NCBI RefSeq assembly: GCF_014635885.1
Contig: NZ_BMDR01000005.1
Coordinates: 248,001-312,000, forward strand
Origin: Acinetobacter vivianii
GTDB lineage: Bacteria > Pseudomonadota > Gammaproteobacteria > Pseudomonadales > Moraxellaceae
Direction of reading: 5' to 3'
DNA: 64,000 bases
Below are positions 40,707 to 50,085 of the stretch, in pieces. The number at the start of each line of letters is the position of its first letter. Positions within the stretch are counted from its first letter, which is position 1. The notes beneath the pieces are model-generated. The model was given only the letters and a program-made list of their open reading frames with translations, had not been told where the DNA came from and made no database searches. The translations under genes and the position numbers were made by a program.

Positions 40707-40728
40707 TATATCGAATTTGTTCGATATA
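40707..40728. promoter_or_regulatory. Operator copy 2 upstream of the luciferase-like gene
   Basis: TATATCGAA (40707-40715) and TTCGATATA (40720-40728) are perfect 9-bp arms around TTTG. The centre lies 34 bp from that of copy 1, about three helical turns. Confidence 0.7.
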
Positions 40729-40742
40729 TTGTTTCAATCCCA

Positions 40743-40766
40743 TAAAAAAAGCACCCGAAGGTGCTA
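40743..40766 (-). terminator. Terminator of the glycine-zipper gene
   Basis: AGCACC and GGTGCT around a CGAA loop, followed on the minus strand by seven T residues. Confidence 0.85.
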
Positions 40767-40798
40767 TAAAGGGTAAAACGAATATTTGACCGAATGGA

Positions 40799-41296
40799 TT
40801 AACGGTTTTTGTACCAACCGCGATGGCGACCATTGTCATGACGGTAGTTGTGACGTGAATTGTAATAACGACGGTCATCATAAGAACGGCGGTTGTCATA
40901 ACGGCGATCATAGCGACGGTCATCATCACGATCCTGACCTACTTTTTGACCTAAAGCGGCACCACCAGCAGCACCTAATGCTGCGCCGATATAGCCACCA
41001 TTGGTTCCGCCCATGTTACGACCAACAGTATAACCACCGACACCACCTAAACCACCACCAATCGCAGCTTCAGTACGGTCACGACGATTACTTGATGCAG
41101 CTGCACCGCCAGCGCCACCAATTGCAGAACCAATCATGGCACCTGTATTACCGCCCAGTTGTTTACCTATAGCTGTACCAACTACGCTGCCTAGAGCCGA
41201 GGTTGCTGCAACACGAGTGGTATTGTCTGCATGTGCAACAGTGACCATTGATGAGGCTGCCAAGATAACGCCACATAACCACATATTTGATTTCAT
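40799..41296 (-). CDS. Glycine-zipper envelope protein with Arg/Asp/Tyr-rich tail
   Basis: 165 residues. A signal peptide (CGVILAASSMVTVAHA) leads to an Ala/Gly-rich region (~residues 32-120) with repeated GxxxG spacing (GSVVGTAIGKQLGGNTGAMIG, GGLGGVGGYTVGRNMGG), the glycine-zipper type found in outer-membrane-associated proteins. The last ~45 residues are a low-complexity tail of RYD/RRYDNR units. The Cys near residue 8 is not in a convincing lipobox. The antisense His-rich frame over this gene is a shadow. Confidence 0.8.
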   Translation of the reverse strand: MKSNMWLCGVILAASSMVTVAHADNTTRVAATSALGSVVGTAIGKQLGGNTGAMIGSAIGGAGGAAASSNRRDRTEAAIGGGLGGVGGYTVGRNMGGTNGGYIGAALGAAGGAALGQKVGQDRDDDRRYDRRYDNRRSYDDRRYYNSRHNYRHDNGRHRGWYKNR

Positions 41297-41542
41297 GATG
41301 AAACTCCTTATCCATTCTTTTGGACAGTATTCTTTTTGCTTGTGACAAATGTAACAAGACTTTTTAGTGAAATTATGGAGTGCAATATCTGGATTGAGAG
41401 AGTTTCACGAGGGTTTTGTTTGAGTTCTATTACAAGTGAAGACATTGTGAATAAATTATAAAAATAAAGAATGAATGCGCAATGAACAACGGGCTTTACG
41501 CTAATCGGGTACAATAGAAAAAGTTTCGTTTAGGATTTATAT

Positions 41543-42256
41543 ATGCTGCTGGAAAAAATTTTGCAATCTCAAGGCTTTGGTTCACGTAAATATTGCCAGC
41601 AGTTAATTAAAAATGGTTCTGTCCTGATTGAAAATCAGATTTGTGATAATCCCAAACAGAATATCAATACCGATCAGCTCGTATTTCAGGTCTTTGGTGA
41701 AGAATATCAATATCGCGAGCATGTCTATATTGTTTTAAACAAACCGCAAGGCTATGAATGTTCACATCAGGCTACGCATCATAAAAGTGTTTTTAGCTTA
41801 TTTCCTGAAATTTTACTTCATCGTGGTATTCAATGCGTGGGGCGGCTGGATCAGGACACTACAGGTTTATTGCTCCTCACCGATAATGGGCAATTTTTAC
41901 AAGCATTGACCCATCCGCGTAAACATGTGCCTAAGGTTTATCATGTCACCACAGCGGATCCGATCACACCTGAGCAAATTCAAGGCTTGCAGCAGGGTGT
42001 TGAACTTAGAAATGAAAAGGGGATTTATGCTGCAACAGATATTCAATTATTCTCGGAACATCAGTTGAGCATGACCATTCATCAAGGCGTTTATCATCAA
42101 GTTAAGCGGATGTTGGCTGCTGTAGGGAATAAAGTGGAAGCTTTACATCGGCATCAAGTTGGTTTGCTTGAACTTCCAGACTTACCTGAAGGTGAATGGA
42201 TGTATTTAAGCGATGAACAAAAACAGTTGAGCCAAAATATCGCTGCAGAAGCTTAA
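41543..42256 (+). CDS. rsuA: 16S rRNA pseudouridine synthase RsuA
   Basis: 237 residues: N-terminal S4 RNA-binding domain (residues 1-50, QGFGSRKYCQQLIKNGSVLI) and a catalytic domain with GRLDQDTTGLLLL (catalytic Asp103). LNKPQGYECS and GVYHQVKRMLAAVGNKV are the RsuA-type marks, so U516 of 16S rRNA is the expected target. Its TAA stop directly abuts the stop of the opposing GNAT gene. Confidence 0.92.
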   Translation: MLLEKILQSQGFGSRKYCQQLIKNGSVLIENQICDNPKQNINTDQLVFQVFGEEYQYREHVYIVLNKPQGYECSHQATHHKSVFSLFPEILLHRGIQCVGRLDQDTTGLLLLTDNGQFLQALTHPRKHVPKVYHVTTADPITPEQIQGLQQGVELRNEKGIYAATDIQLFSEHQLSMTIHQGVYHQVKRMLAAVGNKVEALHRHQVGLLELPDLPEGEWMYLSDEQKQLSQNIAAEA

Positions 42257-42700
42257 TTACTTCAGGAAGCAATGATAGGTTTTAAACTCACTGTCCTGAA
42301 TAAATCCCATTTGTTCATAGAGGCGATGGGATTGATAATTATTTTTTTGTGTTTCCAAACTAATCCGTTGAGCATTTTCATGACGGGCAAAAAGTATGGC
42401 GGTATCAATCAACTGTTTAGCGGAACCCTGTTTACGATAACTTGGGGTGACATAGACATCATCTAATAGGTAATAGGTTTCACAGGCAACTGAAGAAAAG
42501 GCAAGGTAGAGTAGAACAAAACCTGTGAATACATCATCTTTTACGTGGATGAAAATAACACTGTCTTTATTGTCAAAACGATGTTTAAGAAATTGATAGG
42601 ATTGTTCAAGATTTGATGATGCACCGTAGAATTGACGGTATTCGTCAAACAAGACAGCAAGTTGATGAAGATCTTCCTTTGTTGCTCGCTTAACAATCAT
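42257..42700 (-). CDS. GNAT-family N-acetyltransferase
   Basis: 147 residues with the GNAT fold: a central strand (FTGFVLLYLAFSSV), the CoA-binding loop VTPSYRKQGSAKQLIDTAI (Q/RxxGxA near residue 94) and the C-terminal NNYQSHRLYEQMGF signature. The substrate is unknown. It is tail-to-tail with rsuA with no base between the two stop codons and no visible terminator. Confidence 0.88.
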   Translation of the reverse strand: MIVKRATKEDLHQLAVLFDEYRQFYGASSNLEQSYQFLKHRFDNKDSVIFIHVKDDVFTGFVLLYLAFSSVACETYYLLDDVYVTPSYRKQGSAKQLIDTAILFARHENAQRISLETQKNNYQSHRLYEQMGFIQDSEFKTYHCFLK

Positions 42701-42798
42701 TCCAGCCCATCCTTACACTTATAATTTTATTTGGACTGTCAGAATAGCGAAAAAAATTCAGCTTAAAAAATAAAAACTTGTTTATAAATGCAACATTG

Positions 42799-43107
42799 TT
42801 AAGTTTTGTCACTTTCACCTAACAGCGCATTCAGTTCTTCAAATAGATCTTCGTGATCGTCCTCAATTTCAACTGCTGAAGGATTCTCGGCAGATGCTGC
42901 GGCTTTCGATTTACGTAACTTAAGCAGTTGTTCCATATTGATGTTCTGGTTTTCAATTGCAAAAGGAATCGACTTGGTCAGTACGACTTGTTTAAAGAAA
43001 AGGCGAACGGCTTGAGCAGGGGAGATACCCAACTGCTTAAAAACGGCAAAGGCCTGTTTCTTTTCCTGAGAATCGAGGCGAACCTGATAAACTTCTGTTT
43101 TACGCAT
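42799..43107 (-). CDS. RelB/DinJ-like ribbon-helix-helix protein without a toxin gene
   Basis: 102 residues from the ATG at 43107 (MRKTEVYQVRLDSQEKK). Residues 5-50 look like a RelB/DinJ dimer and DNA-binding fold: a short strand (YQVRLD), helix (KKQAFAVFKQL), GISPAQAVRLFFKQVV and SIPFAI. The C-terminal third is acidic and Ala-rich. No RelE/YafQ-like frame lies within 100 bp on either side, so it may be an orphan antitoxin or a stand-alone regulator. An upstream ATG at 43122 would add five residues. Confidence 0.65.
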   Translation of the reverse strand: MRKTEVYQVRLDSQEKKQAFAVFKQLGISPAQAVRLFFKQVVLTKSIPFAIENQNINMEQLLKLRKSKAAASAENPSAVEIEDDHEDLFEELNALLGESDKT

Positions 43108-43216
43108 TAAGAATGTAACCACATATTTTTAGTTATCGTCATGTATTTTAAACCATTGCAATGTAATTTCAATATTTTTGAGGTGAAAAAATAGAATTTT
43201 TGTCATTACGATGTAA

Positions 43217-44125
43217 CTACAGTGTCAGTTCAAAGTTGGATTTAAAGGCCATTTCCTGTTTTAGAATAGGATCTATGAAATGAATGTCCTTCGCCAATAG
43301 CTGTAATGGATGGTTGAAATCATCGTCTGCTTTATGTGCGACAACTGGATAAAAAGGGTCATTTAAAATTGGAATGCCGAGATAATTTAAATGCACACGT
43401 AACTGGTGTTGCTTCCCCGTTTTGGGTTTGAGCTGGTATTTTGCGTACTGTTGGTTGTGTTCCAACAACTCAATGAGTGTTTCCGTATTCTCAGCTTTTT
43501 CAGGATTAATTTGCATAGTGTAAAAAGGATTTCCCTTTTCTAGATGCAATTGCAAGATTTGCGGAAAGTTGAGTTCTGGTCGATAGGCAGCAATAGCGTG
43601 GTAAGTCTTTTCGACTTTACGTTCGGCAAAAAGTTGCTGATAAATGCCGCGAGTCGCAGGTGTCTTGCAGAATAAAACCACACCCGCTGTTTCCCGATCC
43701 AGTCGATGAATCGGCGTGAGGTCGGCATATCCTGTTTGTTTCTTTAATCTCACCAAAAGCGTTTCCTGAACATATTGTCCAGTTGGTGTCATAGTGAGAA
43801 AGTGGGGTTTATCGACCACCAGCAAATCTTCATTTTCAAACAAAATCTCATGTTGAAAAGGCACATGAATTTCATGCGCGAGAAAGCGATAATAAAAAAT
43901 GTGAGTATTGGGCGTGTAACTACTTTCTATATTGAGTATTGCACCATCTGCTGCATAGATTAGCCCATCGACAAAGCGTTGTTGCCATTCTTCTTGTTGT
44001 ATGTGAGGGAAATGCTGGCAGAGATAGTCAAAAATGGTGTTTGCAGAAGCATCATGAGGTAAAAAGACTTTACTGGCACTCACGCCGTCGATCAGTGGCG
44101 GAGTAAATTCAATAATAGAGGTCAT
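43217..44125 (-). CDS. RluA-family pseudouridine synthase
   Basis: 302 residues with the catalytic motif [14 protein letters not shown] (Asp143) and [26 protein letters not shown] near residue 235. [19 protein letters not shown] marks the start of the catalytic domain. There is no S4 domain at the N-terminus. Substrate may be 23S rRNA or tRNA; I cannot tell which RluA/RluC/TruC branch it belongs to. Confidence 0.9.
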   Translation of the reverse strand: MTSIIEFTPPLIDGVSASKVFLPHDASANTIFDYLCQHFPHIQQEEWQQRFVDGLIYAADGAILNIESSYTPNTHIFYYRFLAHEIHVPFQHEILFENEDLLVVDKPHFLTMTPTGQYVQETLLVRLKKQTGYADLTPIHRLDRETAGVVLFCKTPATRGIYQQLFAERKVEKTYHAIAAYRPELNFPQILQLHLEKGNPFYTMQINPEKAENTETLIELLEHNQQYAKYQLKPKTGKQHQLRVHLNYLGIPILNDPFYPVVAHKADDDFNHPLQLLAKDIHFIDPILKQEMAFKSNFELTL

Positions 44126-44241
44126 GCAAAGATACGACTCAGTATAAACGATGTAAAAAAAGCCAGTTTAAAAGGAGTTTATTAGGCTTTGAAGCAGGGC
44201 AATGTTATCATAGCCAGCATCCCAATTTTGTTCTATTTGCC

Positions 44242-44718
44242 ATGTCATATTCAGTGAAATTCAACTTAAATCATGAACAAGACACTCAACAGTTTGCACG
44301 CATCCTATCTCAGCACGTGCATTCAGGCATTATTTACTTGATTGGTGATTTAGGTGCTGGCAAGACGACCTTTACCCGTTATTTTTTACAAAACCTCGGT
44401 CATCAAGGTTCGGTAAAAAGCCCGACGTATACGCTGGTTGAACCGTATACCATTCAGGGTAAAGAAATTTTCCATTTCGATCTTTATCGCTTAGATGATC
44501 CTTATGAATTGGAATTGATGGGTATTCGTGATTATCTGGAAACACCTGATGCCTTATTCCTGTTTGAATGGCCGTCTAAAGGTGGCGATGAGATTCCAAA
44601 GCCAGATATCGTGATTGATATTCAAAAATCAGAGGATGAATTGACCCGATCTGTCACCTTAACCACAGAATCAGAACCTTTAATTCAAATTTTGCAGGAA
44701 CAACTGAATGGCGCATGA
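44242..44718 (+). CDS. tsaE: tRNA threonylcarbamoyladenosine biosynthesis protein TsaE
   Basis: The ATPase of the TsaBDE complex, which adds t6A at position 37 of ANN-decoding tRNAs. 158 residues with Walker [11 protein letters not shown] (35-44), [11 protein letters not shown] and the [14 protein letters not shown] segment. It is the first gene of tsaE-mutL-miaA-hfq and overlaps mutL by 11 bp. Confidence 0.95.
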   Translation: MSYSVKFNLNHEQDTQQFARILSQHVHSGIIYLIGDLGAGKTTFTRYFLQNLGHQGSVKSPTYTLVEPYTIQGKEIFHFDLYRLDDPYELELMGIRDYLETPDALFLFEWPSKGGDEIPKPDIVIDIQKSEDELTRSVTLTTESEPLIQILQEQLNGA

Positions 44719-46654
44719 TGCAACTCGTCGTATTCATACCCTCGATGCTGCTTTAGCCAACCAGATCGCAGCGGGTGAGGTCATTGAACGTCCTTCATCA
44801 GTGGTCAAAGAATTATTAGAAAACTCGATTGACGCGGGCGCAACTGAACTGATTATTCGGGTGGCGCAGGGTGGTTCGACCCTGATTGAAATCATTGATA
44901 ATGGTAACGGGATTCATCCAGAAGATTTACCCTTAGCGGTGATGCGTCATGCCACCAGCAAAATTCAAACCGCAGATGATTTACATGCCATTGTGAGTCT
45001 GGGCTTTCGTGGCGAAGCCTTAGCATCTATTGCAGCCGTATCACGTTTAACTTTAACCAGCAGTCAGGATGAACAGGGTGTTGGCTATCAGGTTGAAGTG
45101 AATGGGACGGCTTTTGATCATCAGCAGATTCAGGCCGTGGCTGCTCAGAAAGGCACGCATATTCGTGTACAGGATTTATTTTTTAATGTTCCCGCACGCC
45201 GTAAATTCTTAAAAAAACCAACTACAGAATTTAATCATATTGAAGAAATTGTTCGTCGTCTGGCTTTAACCCATTTCGATATCCGTTTTGTTCTGGAACA
45301 TAACGATAATATTCGTTTAAACCTGCCGATCGCGGATAGTGGCGAATTACGTTATCAGCGTGTGCAACAATTATTGGGTCAGCAATTTATCCAAAATGCC
45401 TACTGGATTGATTCGGATAGTATCAATATGCGTTTGTCTGGCTGGTTGGGGCATCCATCCGATGCGCGTGCTCAAGCAGATTTGCAATATGTTTATGTGA
45501 ATGGTCGTATTGTTAAAGATAAGACCATTTCGCATGCCTTGCGTATGGCCTATGACGGTATTTTGCACGGGCATCAACATTCTTCTTATTTGTTATTTTT
45601 AGAAGTTGATCCTGAAAATATTGATGTCAATGTGCATCCAACCAAGCATGAAATTCGTTTCTTGAATCAACGTGAAGTGCATGAGTTTGTGCGTCATTAT
45701 GCTAAAGCAACCTTGTCGCAATTCCAGACGGCCACTGCTGATCTGGCACAGGCCATGAAAACAGCTGAGGCAGATGATCATTCTAATTATCAACCTCAAC
45801 CCAAATATCAGGAACAATTTAATCTGCATCGTGCAGCAATAGAAGCAGAACCTCAATCTAATCAGCCCGCTGAAGTGTCGACGGACTTGTTAACTGATTT
45901 TAATCAGAGTCGCCCACAGGCGGTACAGTATAATTCAGCCCAAACTCAGCAACCGAAATATAACGGTTCGGCACAATTGAATAATGCCTTGAAAACTTAT
46001 TTGGCACCTTTGCGTGATGAGTCTGAAACCGCGACTGAAGAAGACAATGCTCCATCCCGAGTAGATGAGTTTCCGTTGGGTATCGCGATTGCTCAGCTAC
46101 ATGGTATCTACATTCTGGCTCAGAATACGGAAGGCCTGATTATTGTGGACATGCATGCTGCTCATGAGCGGATTCTGTTACAACAAATGAAATCGGCATG
46201 GGATAAGCCTGAGTTCTGGACCTCACAGCAATTGCTGATTCCGAAAGTGGTGTCTATCACCCGTATGCAGGCGACGCGAATTGAGGATCTACAGCCACAA
46301 TTGCAACGGTTAGGTTTGGAAATTGATCAGTATGGCGATGAGCAGGTAATTGTACGTGGCGTGCCTGCTATTTTGCACAAGGCTGATTTTGGTAATCTGA
46401 TTCCAGAGCTATTAAATGATTTGGATCCAAATGATGAGGCAAGAGGTTTATTACAAAAACGTGATGAGCTTTTAGCAGGAATGGCATGTCATGGTGCGGT
46501 ACGTGCTCATCGTCAATTAAGCCTTTCAGAAATGAATGCCTTACTACGCCAAATGGAACAGACCGAATTCGCCAGTCAGTGTAATCATGGTCGCCCAACC
46601 TGGCGCGCTTTTCCATTGCATCAACTAGATAAATTATTTGCTCGAGGAGAGTAG
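44708..46654 (+). CDS. mutL: DNA mismatch repair protein MutL
   Basis: 648 residues. The N-terminal GHKL ATPase has [34 protein letters not shown] and [13 protein letters not shown] ~100-residue Gln-rich linker follows, then the C-terminal dimerisation domain with [18 protein letters not shown] and CNHGRPTW. The metal-site motif of nicking MutL proteins appears as [12 protein letters not shown], so Gln replaces the final Glu of the consensus DQHAx2Ex4E; see findings. It starts inside tsaE (11-bp overlap) and ends 6 bp before miaA. Confidence 0.97.
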   Translation: MAHDATRRIHTLDAALANQIAAGEVIERPSSVVKELLENSIDAGATELIIRVAQGGSTLIEIIDNGNGIHPEDLPLAVMRHATSKIQTADDLHAIVSLGFRGEALASIAAVSRLTLTSSQDEQGVGYQVEVNGTAFDHQQIQAVAAQKGTHIRVQDLFFNVPARRKFLKKPTTEFNHIEEIVRRLALTHFDIRFVLEHNDNIRLNLPIADSGELRYQRVQQLLGQQFIQNAYWIDSDSINMRLSGWLGHPSDARAQADLQYVYVNGRIVKDKTISHALRMAYDGILHGHQHSSYLLFLEVDPENIDVNVHPTKHEIRFLNQREVHEFVRHYAKATLSQFQTATADLAQAMKTAEADDHSNYQPQPKYQEQFNLHRAAIEAEPQSNQPAEVSTDLLTDFNQSRPQAVQYNSAQTQQPKYNGSAQLNNALKTYLAPLRDESETATEEDNAPSRVDEFPLGIAIAQLHGIYILAQNTEGLIIVDMHAAHERILLQQMKSAWDKPEFWTSQQLLIPKVVSITRMQATRIEDLQPQLQRLGLEIDQYGDEQVIVRGVPAILHKADFGNLIPELLNDLDPNDEARGLLQKRDELLAGMACHGAVRAHRQLSLSEMNALLRQMEQTEFASQCNHGRPTWRAFPLHQLDKLFARGE

Positions 46655-46660
46655 TTTTAC

Positions 46661-47605
46661 ATGTCAAATCAATTGCCCGTCATCAATTTAATGGGGCCTA
46701 CCGCAAGTGGTAAAACTGCATTGGCATGTGAACTTTACGAGCGTGGTAATTGTGAACTGATTTCTGTGGACTCGGCTTTAGTTTATAAAGATATGGATAT
46801 TGGAACCGCCAAGCCGACCAAACAAGAGCAGGAACAGTATCCGCACCATTTAATTGATATTATTACGCCATTAGAAGTGTATTCAGCGGCGCAATTTGTA
46901 GAAGATGTCTGCCCACTCATTGATGATATGCATGTACGCGGTAAAACTCCGATTTTGGTGGGGGGAACCATGCTGTACTTTAAGTCTCTGTTAGAAGGAC
47001 TGGCTGATAATTTACCTAATGCAGATCAAAGTATTCGGGATGCCATCAATTTAGAAGCAGAACAAGAAGGTTGGCAGGCGGTTTATGACGAATTGGTCGC
47101 AGTGGATCCAATTGCTGGGCAGAAATTCAAAGTGTCAGACAAACAGCGAATTATTCGGGCATTGGAAGTTTATCGGATTACGGGTGAGCCAATAACAAAA
47201 TTACAAGCTGAACAACCTAAAAATCAACCATATCGTTACACATTTCATAACTACGCCTTAATACCAGATCGGTTAGAATTACATCAACGTATTGAGCAAA
47301 GATTGCGCAATATGTGGGATATGGGTTTTTTGAATGAAGTAGAGGAACTGATTGAAAAATACGATTTAAATGATGATTTGCCATCTATGCGGTCTGTCGG
47401 TTATCGTCAAGCTTTAGAATTTTTATTAAAAAGTGACTTGAGTCTCGAAAATAAAGTAGAAATGGAGAACAAAGCGCTATTTGCTACAAGGCAATTAGCA
47501 AAACGTCAATACACTTGGTTACGTTCTTTGCAAGAAATACACGATTTTAAAACTTACGTGACGATAAAGCAGGCGAAAGAAGACTTGCGAAACTTCTTTG
47601 GATAA
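46661..47605 (+). CDS. miaA: tRNA dimethylallyltransferase
   Basis: Adds the isopentenyl group to A37 of UNN-decoding tRNAs. 314 residues with P-loop [10 protein letters not shown] (12-21), the [21 protein letters not shown] substrate region, [10 protein letters not shown] and [12 protein letters not shown]. It follows mutL by 6 bp and precedes hfq, the usual order. Confidence 0.97.
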   Translation: MSNQLPVINLMGPTASGKTALACELYERGNCELISVDSALVYKDMDIGTAKPTKQEQEQYPHHLIDIITPLEVYSAAQFVEDVCPLIDDMHVRGKTPILVGGTMLYFKSLLEGLADNLPNADQSIRDAINLEAEQEGWQAVYDELVAVDPIAGQKFKVSDKQRIIRALEVYRITGEPITKLQAEQPKNQPYRYTFHNYALIPDRLELHQRIEQRLRNMWDMGFLNEVEELIEKYDLNDDLPSMRSVGYRQALEFLLKSDLSLENKVEMENKALFATRQLAKRQYTWLRSLQEIHDFKTYVTIKQAKEDLRNFFG

Positions 47606-47697
47606 AGCAAAATTCGCAAGCTGTCTTTTTAATAATTTTTAGTTGAAAAATAAAGATAGTTTTTTTGCGCTGATTTAAAAATTTTTTGGAGTTAAAA

Positions 47698-48213
47698 ATG
47701 TCTAAAGGTCAAACTTTACAAGATCCGTTCTTAAATTCTCTCCGTAAAGAACGTATTCCAGTTTCTATTTTCCTTGTAAACGGTATCAAATTGCAGGGAC
47801 ACATTGAGTCATTTGACCAATATGTCGTTTTATTGAAGAATACAGTAAGCCAAATGGTTTACAAACACGCGATTTCTACAGTTGTTCCTGCGCGTAACCC
47901 ACGTCCAGCTGGTGCTCAAGGCGCTGCAGGTGGCTTCCCAGCTCAAGGCGCTACTGGCGGCTTCGGTGGTCAAGGTTCTACTGGTGGCTTCGGTGGTCAA
48001 GGTGGCTTCGGTGGTCAAGGTGGCTTCGGCGGTCAAGGCGGCTTCGGTGGCGGTCAAAGCGGCTTCGGTGGTCAAGGTGGCTTCGGCGGTCAAGGCGGCT
48101 TCGGTGGTCAAGGCGGCTTCGGTGGTCAAGGCGGCTTCGGTGGCGGTCATCAAGGTGGCTTCGATGGCGAAACTAAATTTGAAGATGGTCAAGAAGACGA
48201 AAATAATCGTTAA
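47698..48213 (+). CDS. hfq: RNA chaperone Hfq with long Gly-rich C-terminus
   Basis: Ring-shaped Sm-like protein that pairs small RNAs with mRNAs. Residues 1-65 are the conserved core ([20 protein letters not shown], with [12 protein letters not shown] as the Sm2 motif). The remaining ~105 residues are mostly GGFGGQ-type repeats with an acidic end ([14 protein letters not shown]). Total 171 residues versus 102 in E. coli; such tails are known in Acinetobacter and Moraxella. The ATG at 47698 has GGAG 6 bp upstream, which rules out the TTG at 47686. Confidence 0.97.
   Translation: MSKGQTLQDPFLNSLRKERIPVSIFLVNGIKLQGHIESFDQYVVLLKNTVSQMVYKHAISTVVPARNPRPAGAQGAAGGFPAQGATGGFGGQGSTGGFGGQGGFGGQGGFGGQGGFGGGQSGFGGQGGFGGQGGFGGQGGFGGQGGFGGGHQGGFDGETKFEDGQEDENNR
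47956..48168 (+). repeat. hfq: Tandem GGFGGQ-coding repeats inside hfq
   Basis: About a dozen 18-bp units of the form GGCTTCGGTGGTCAAGGT, with slight codon variation (GGT/GGC) and a few GGGQ or GGGH variants. The low-complexity array is prone to slipped-strand length change, which would alter the Hfq tail without a frameshift because the unit is a multiple of three. Confidence 0.85.
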
Positions 48214-48232
48214 TTGATCGATGATCTTTAAG

Positions 48233-48267
48233 AAAATGCCAGTCTTTTAATCGACTGGCATTTTTTT
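48233..48267 (+). terminator. Terminator after hfq
   Basis: AAAATGCCAGTC and GACTGGCATTTT form a 12-bp stem around an 8-nt loop, with more T residues after it. It closes the tsaE-mutL-miaA-hfq group. Confidence 0.92.
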
Positions 48268-48294
48268 GTGTTTTAAAAAGCTAGAATAAATATT

Positions 48295-49152
48295 ATGGAA
48301 ATGATTGTTGCTGCGGCATGTTGTAGTGTTCTCGTCTCGATTGTATTGAAGTATCTGAAAGCAAAGGGATTTGATGTTTTTCAAATGATTGCATGGAATT
48401 ATTTGAGTGCAAGCATTTTATGTTTTTACTGGTTTAAGACCGATATTACCCACATTTCTTTCAATCACACGCCTTGGTGGTTGATTTTAATTCTTGCCAT
48501 TTTATTGCCGAGTATTTTTCTGTGTCTAGCAAAATCATTACAGTTCGCCGGGATTCTTAAAACTGAAATTGCACAGCGCCTAGCAGTGATTTTGTCCTTG
48601 CTGGCGGCTTATTTTATTTTTGGGGAACAGTTCAGCCAGATCAAATTACTGGGTGTGGGGTTAGGAATCATCGCAATTTTAGCGATTATTATTGGACAGG
48701 CAACCGAGAAAGCCAGTAAAGGATTAAACTTAAAGTCCGCCTTATTTTTATTCAGTGTCTGGGCGGGTTATGCTGCAATTGATGTTCTGCTTAAATATAG
48801 CAGTAGTTTGGGATTACAATCCGCTGTTACGCTCAATCTCGCTTTTATAGGTGCTTTTATACTTTCAATTGCTTATATCGCGATTACACAACCGAATTGG
48901 CAACCTAAAAATATTTTTACGGGTTTAGTACTCGGCGTACTGAATTTCGCCAATATCGCTTTATATGTAAAAGCACATATGATGTTTAAGGAAACGCCTG
49001 CCATCGTTTTTGCTGGTATGAATATTCTTGTGGTGGTACTCGGTGTGTTGAGCGGTGTGATTTTCTTTAAAGAGCGTTTACAGGCTTATACGTGGATTGG
49101 TTTGGTCAGTGGTATTGTTGCGGTACTTTGTCTGGCAAAAGCCATGATGTAA
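48295..49152 (+). CDS. EamA/DMT-superfamily transporter
   Basis: 285 residues with ten hydrophobic helices in two repeated halves, as in drug/metabolite transporters. Marks include AQRLAVILSLLAAYFIFGEQ ending the first half and FAGMNILVVVLGVLSGVIFFKERLQAYTWIG at the end of the second. Substrate is unknown; relatives export amino acids or metabolites. Confidence 0.85.
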   Translation: MEMIVAAACCSVLVSIVLKYLKAKGFDVFQMIAWNYLSASILCFYWFKTDITHISFNHTPWWLILILAILLPSIFLCLAKSLQFAGILKTEIAQRLAVILSLLAAYFIFGEQFSQIKLLGVGLGIIAILAIIIGQATEKASKGLNLKSALFLFSVWAGYAAIDVLLKYSSSLGLQSAVTLNLAFIGAFILSIAYIAITQPNWQPKNIFTGLVLGVLNFANIALYVKAHMMFKETPAIVFAGMNILVVVLGVLSGVIFFKERLQAYTWIGLVSGIVAVLCLAKAMM

Positions 49153-49180
49153 AAAGGGAGTAACCAATACTCCCTTTTTT
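49151..49180. terminator. Bidirectional terminator, DMT transporter and nitroreductase
   Basis: AAAAAGGGAGTA and TACTCCCTTTTT form a 12-bp stem around an ACCAA loop, between two converging genes. Confidence 0.9.
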
Positions 49181-49186
49181 GAATGC

Positions 49187-49840
49187 TTATAAACGAGTGA
49201 AAATCACGTCGTCAGGTAGGCGTGATTTAGGCAGTTTGGCATTAAAATCATTTTTACTGCGATATCCTAAGGCCACGATGACAGAGGCTTTTAGACCTTT
49301 TTCAGTTAATCCAAATTCCTGATTGATGATGTTACGGTCAAAGCCTTCCATCGGTGTTGCGTCAATTCCTTCCAGACCAGCAGCAAAAAGTAATTGTCCT
49401 AATGCCAGATAGGTCTGATTTTCCATCCATGCTGAAAGATTTTTGAGTTCATTACGATAAAACTCGACATAGCCTTCGCGTGTGGCGCGTTGTCCCTGTT
49501 TTGCAGTTTCATCTTTAAAACGACCACTGAGATCATCTTGTTGTAATAACTGTTCTAAATACTCAGCCGAGATATCAGTACGCGTACAAAAGATTAAAGT
49601 ATGCGAAGAGTGAAGCACTTTAGCTGCGTTATATACATAGTTGCCAGTCAAGCCTGATGCAATACGTTGTTTGGATTCATCTGTTTCGGCAATCAAAAAA
49701 TGCCATGGCTGGATATTCACAGAAGAAGGACTGAAACGTAAAATTTCTAAAAGCTTTTCAAATTGTTCTTTTGGAATTTTTTTCTCTGCATCATAAGCTT
49801 TGGTTGCATAACGTGTTTTTGCTGTAGCTAAGGTATCCAT
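49187..49840 (-). CDS. NfsB-like oxygen-insensitive NAD(P)H nitroreductase
   Basis: A 217-residue FMN enzyme. FMN-binding signatures are RYATKAYDAEKKI near residue 10, FSPSSVNIQPWHFLIA near 36, and GLEGIDATPMEGFDRNIINQEFGL near 155; KLPKSRLPDDVIF ends the protein as in E. coli NfsB. Likely substrates are nitroaromatics, quinones or dihydropteridine. It stands alone; 49841-50085 holds nothing that I can name. Confidence 0.9.
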   Translation of the reverse strand: MDTLATAKTRYATKAYDAEKKIPKEQFEKLLEILRFSPSSVNIQPWHFLIAETDESKQRIASGLTGNYVYNAAKVLHSSHTLIFCTRTDISAEYLEQLLQQDDLSGRFKDETAKQGQRATREGYVEFYRNELKNLSAWMENQTYLALGQLLFAAGLEGIDATPMEGFDRNIINQEFGLTEKGLKASVIVALGYRSKNDFNAKLPKSRLPDDVIFTRL

Positions 49841-50085
49841 CCGTCATTCACTCAATTAAAAATTTAATTTATTTTACTTGATCTAACTGCCGCTGAAAGT
49901 AGCTAAATGTGATTTCTATATAGATTTAAGTCGTATGTGCTTGAGCTAAGTAAAACGGCTAAAGCGCTGATGCAGTGCAAGGAATTAATCGACAGAAGGT
50001 TGAGTGAAGAATAAGCTAAATAATTTAAGCTTTGGAAAAAGGATGGGGATACTGAAGGGATATTAAGGGAATTCAGCTAATTTAT

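Noticed and set aside
40786..41172. 128-codon His-rich plus-strand frame
   Set aside because: It is antisense to the glycine-zipper protein; the His/Asp composition is the complement of its Arg/Tyr/Asp repeat tail.
47956..48168. Regular repeats considered as a CRISPR array
   Set aside because: There are no unique spacers; the units are contiguous and encode GGFGGQ within hfq.
47830..48192. Thr/Ala-rich frame antisense to hfq
   Set aside because: It is produced by the Gly-rich repeats read on the other strand, with no ribosome site or family.
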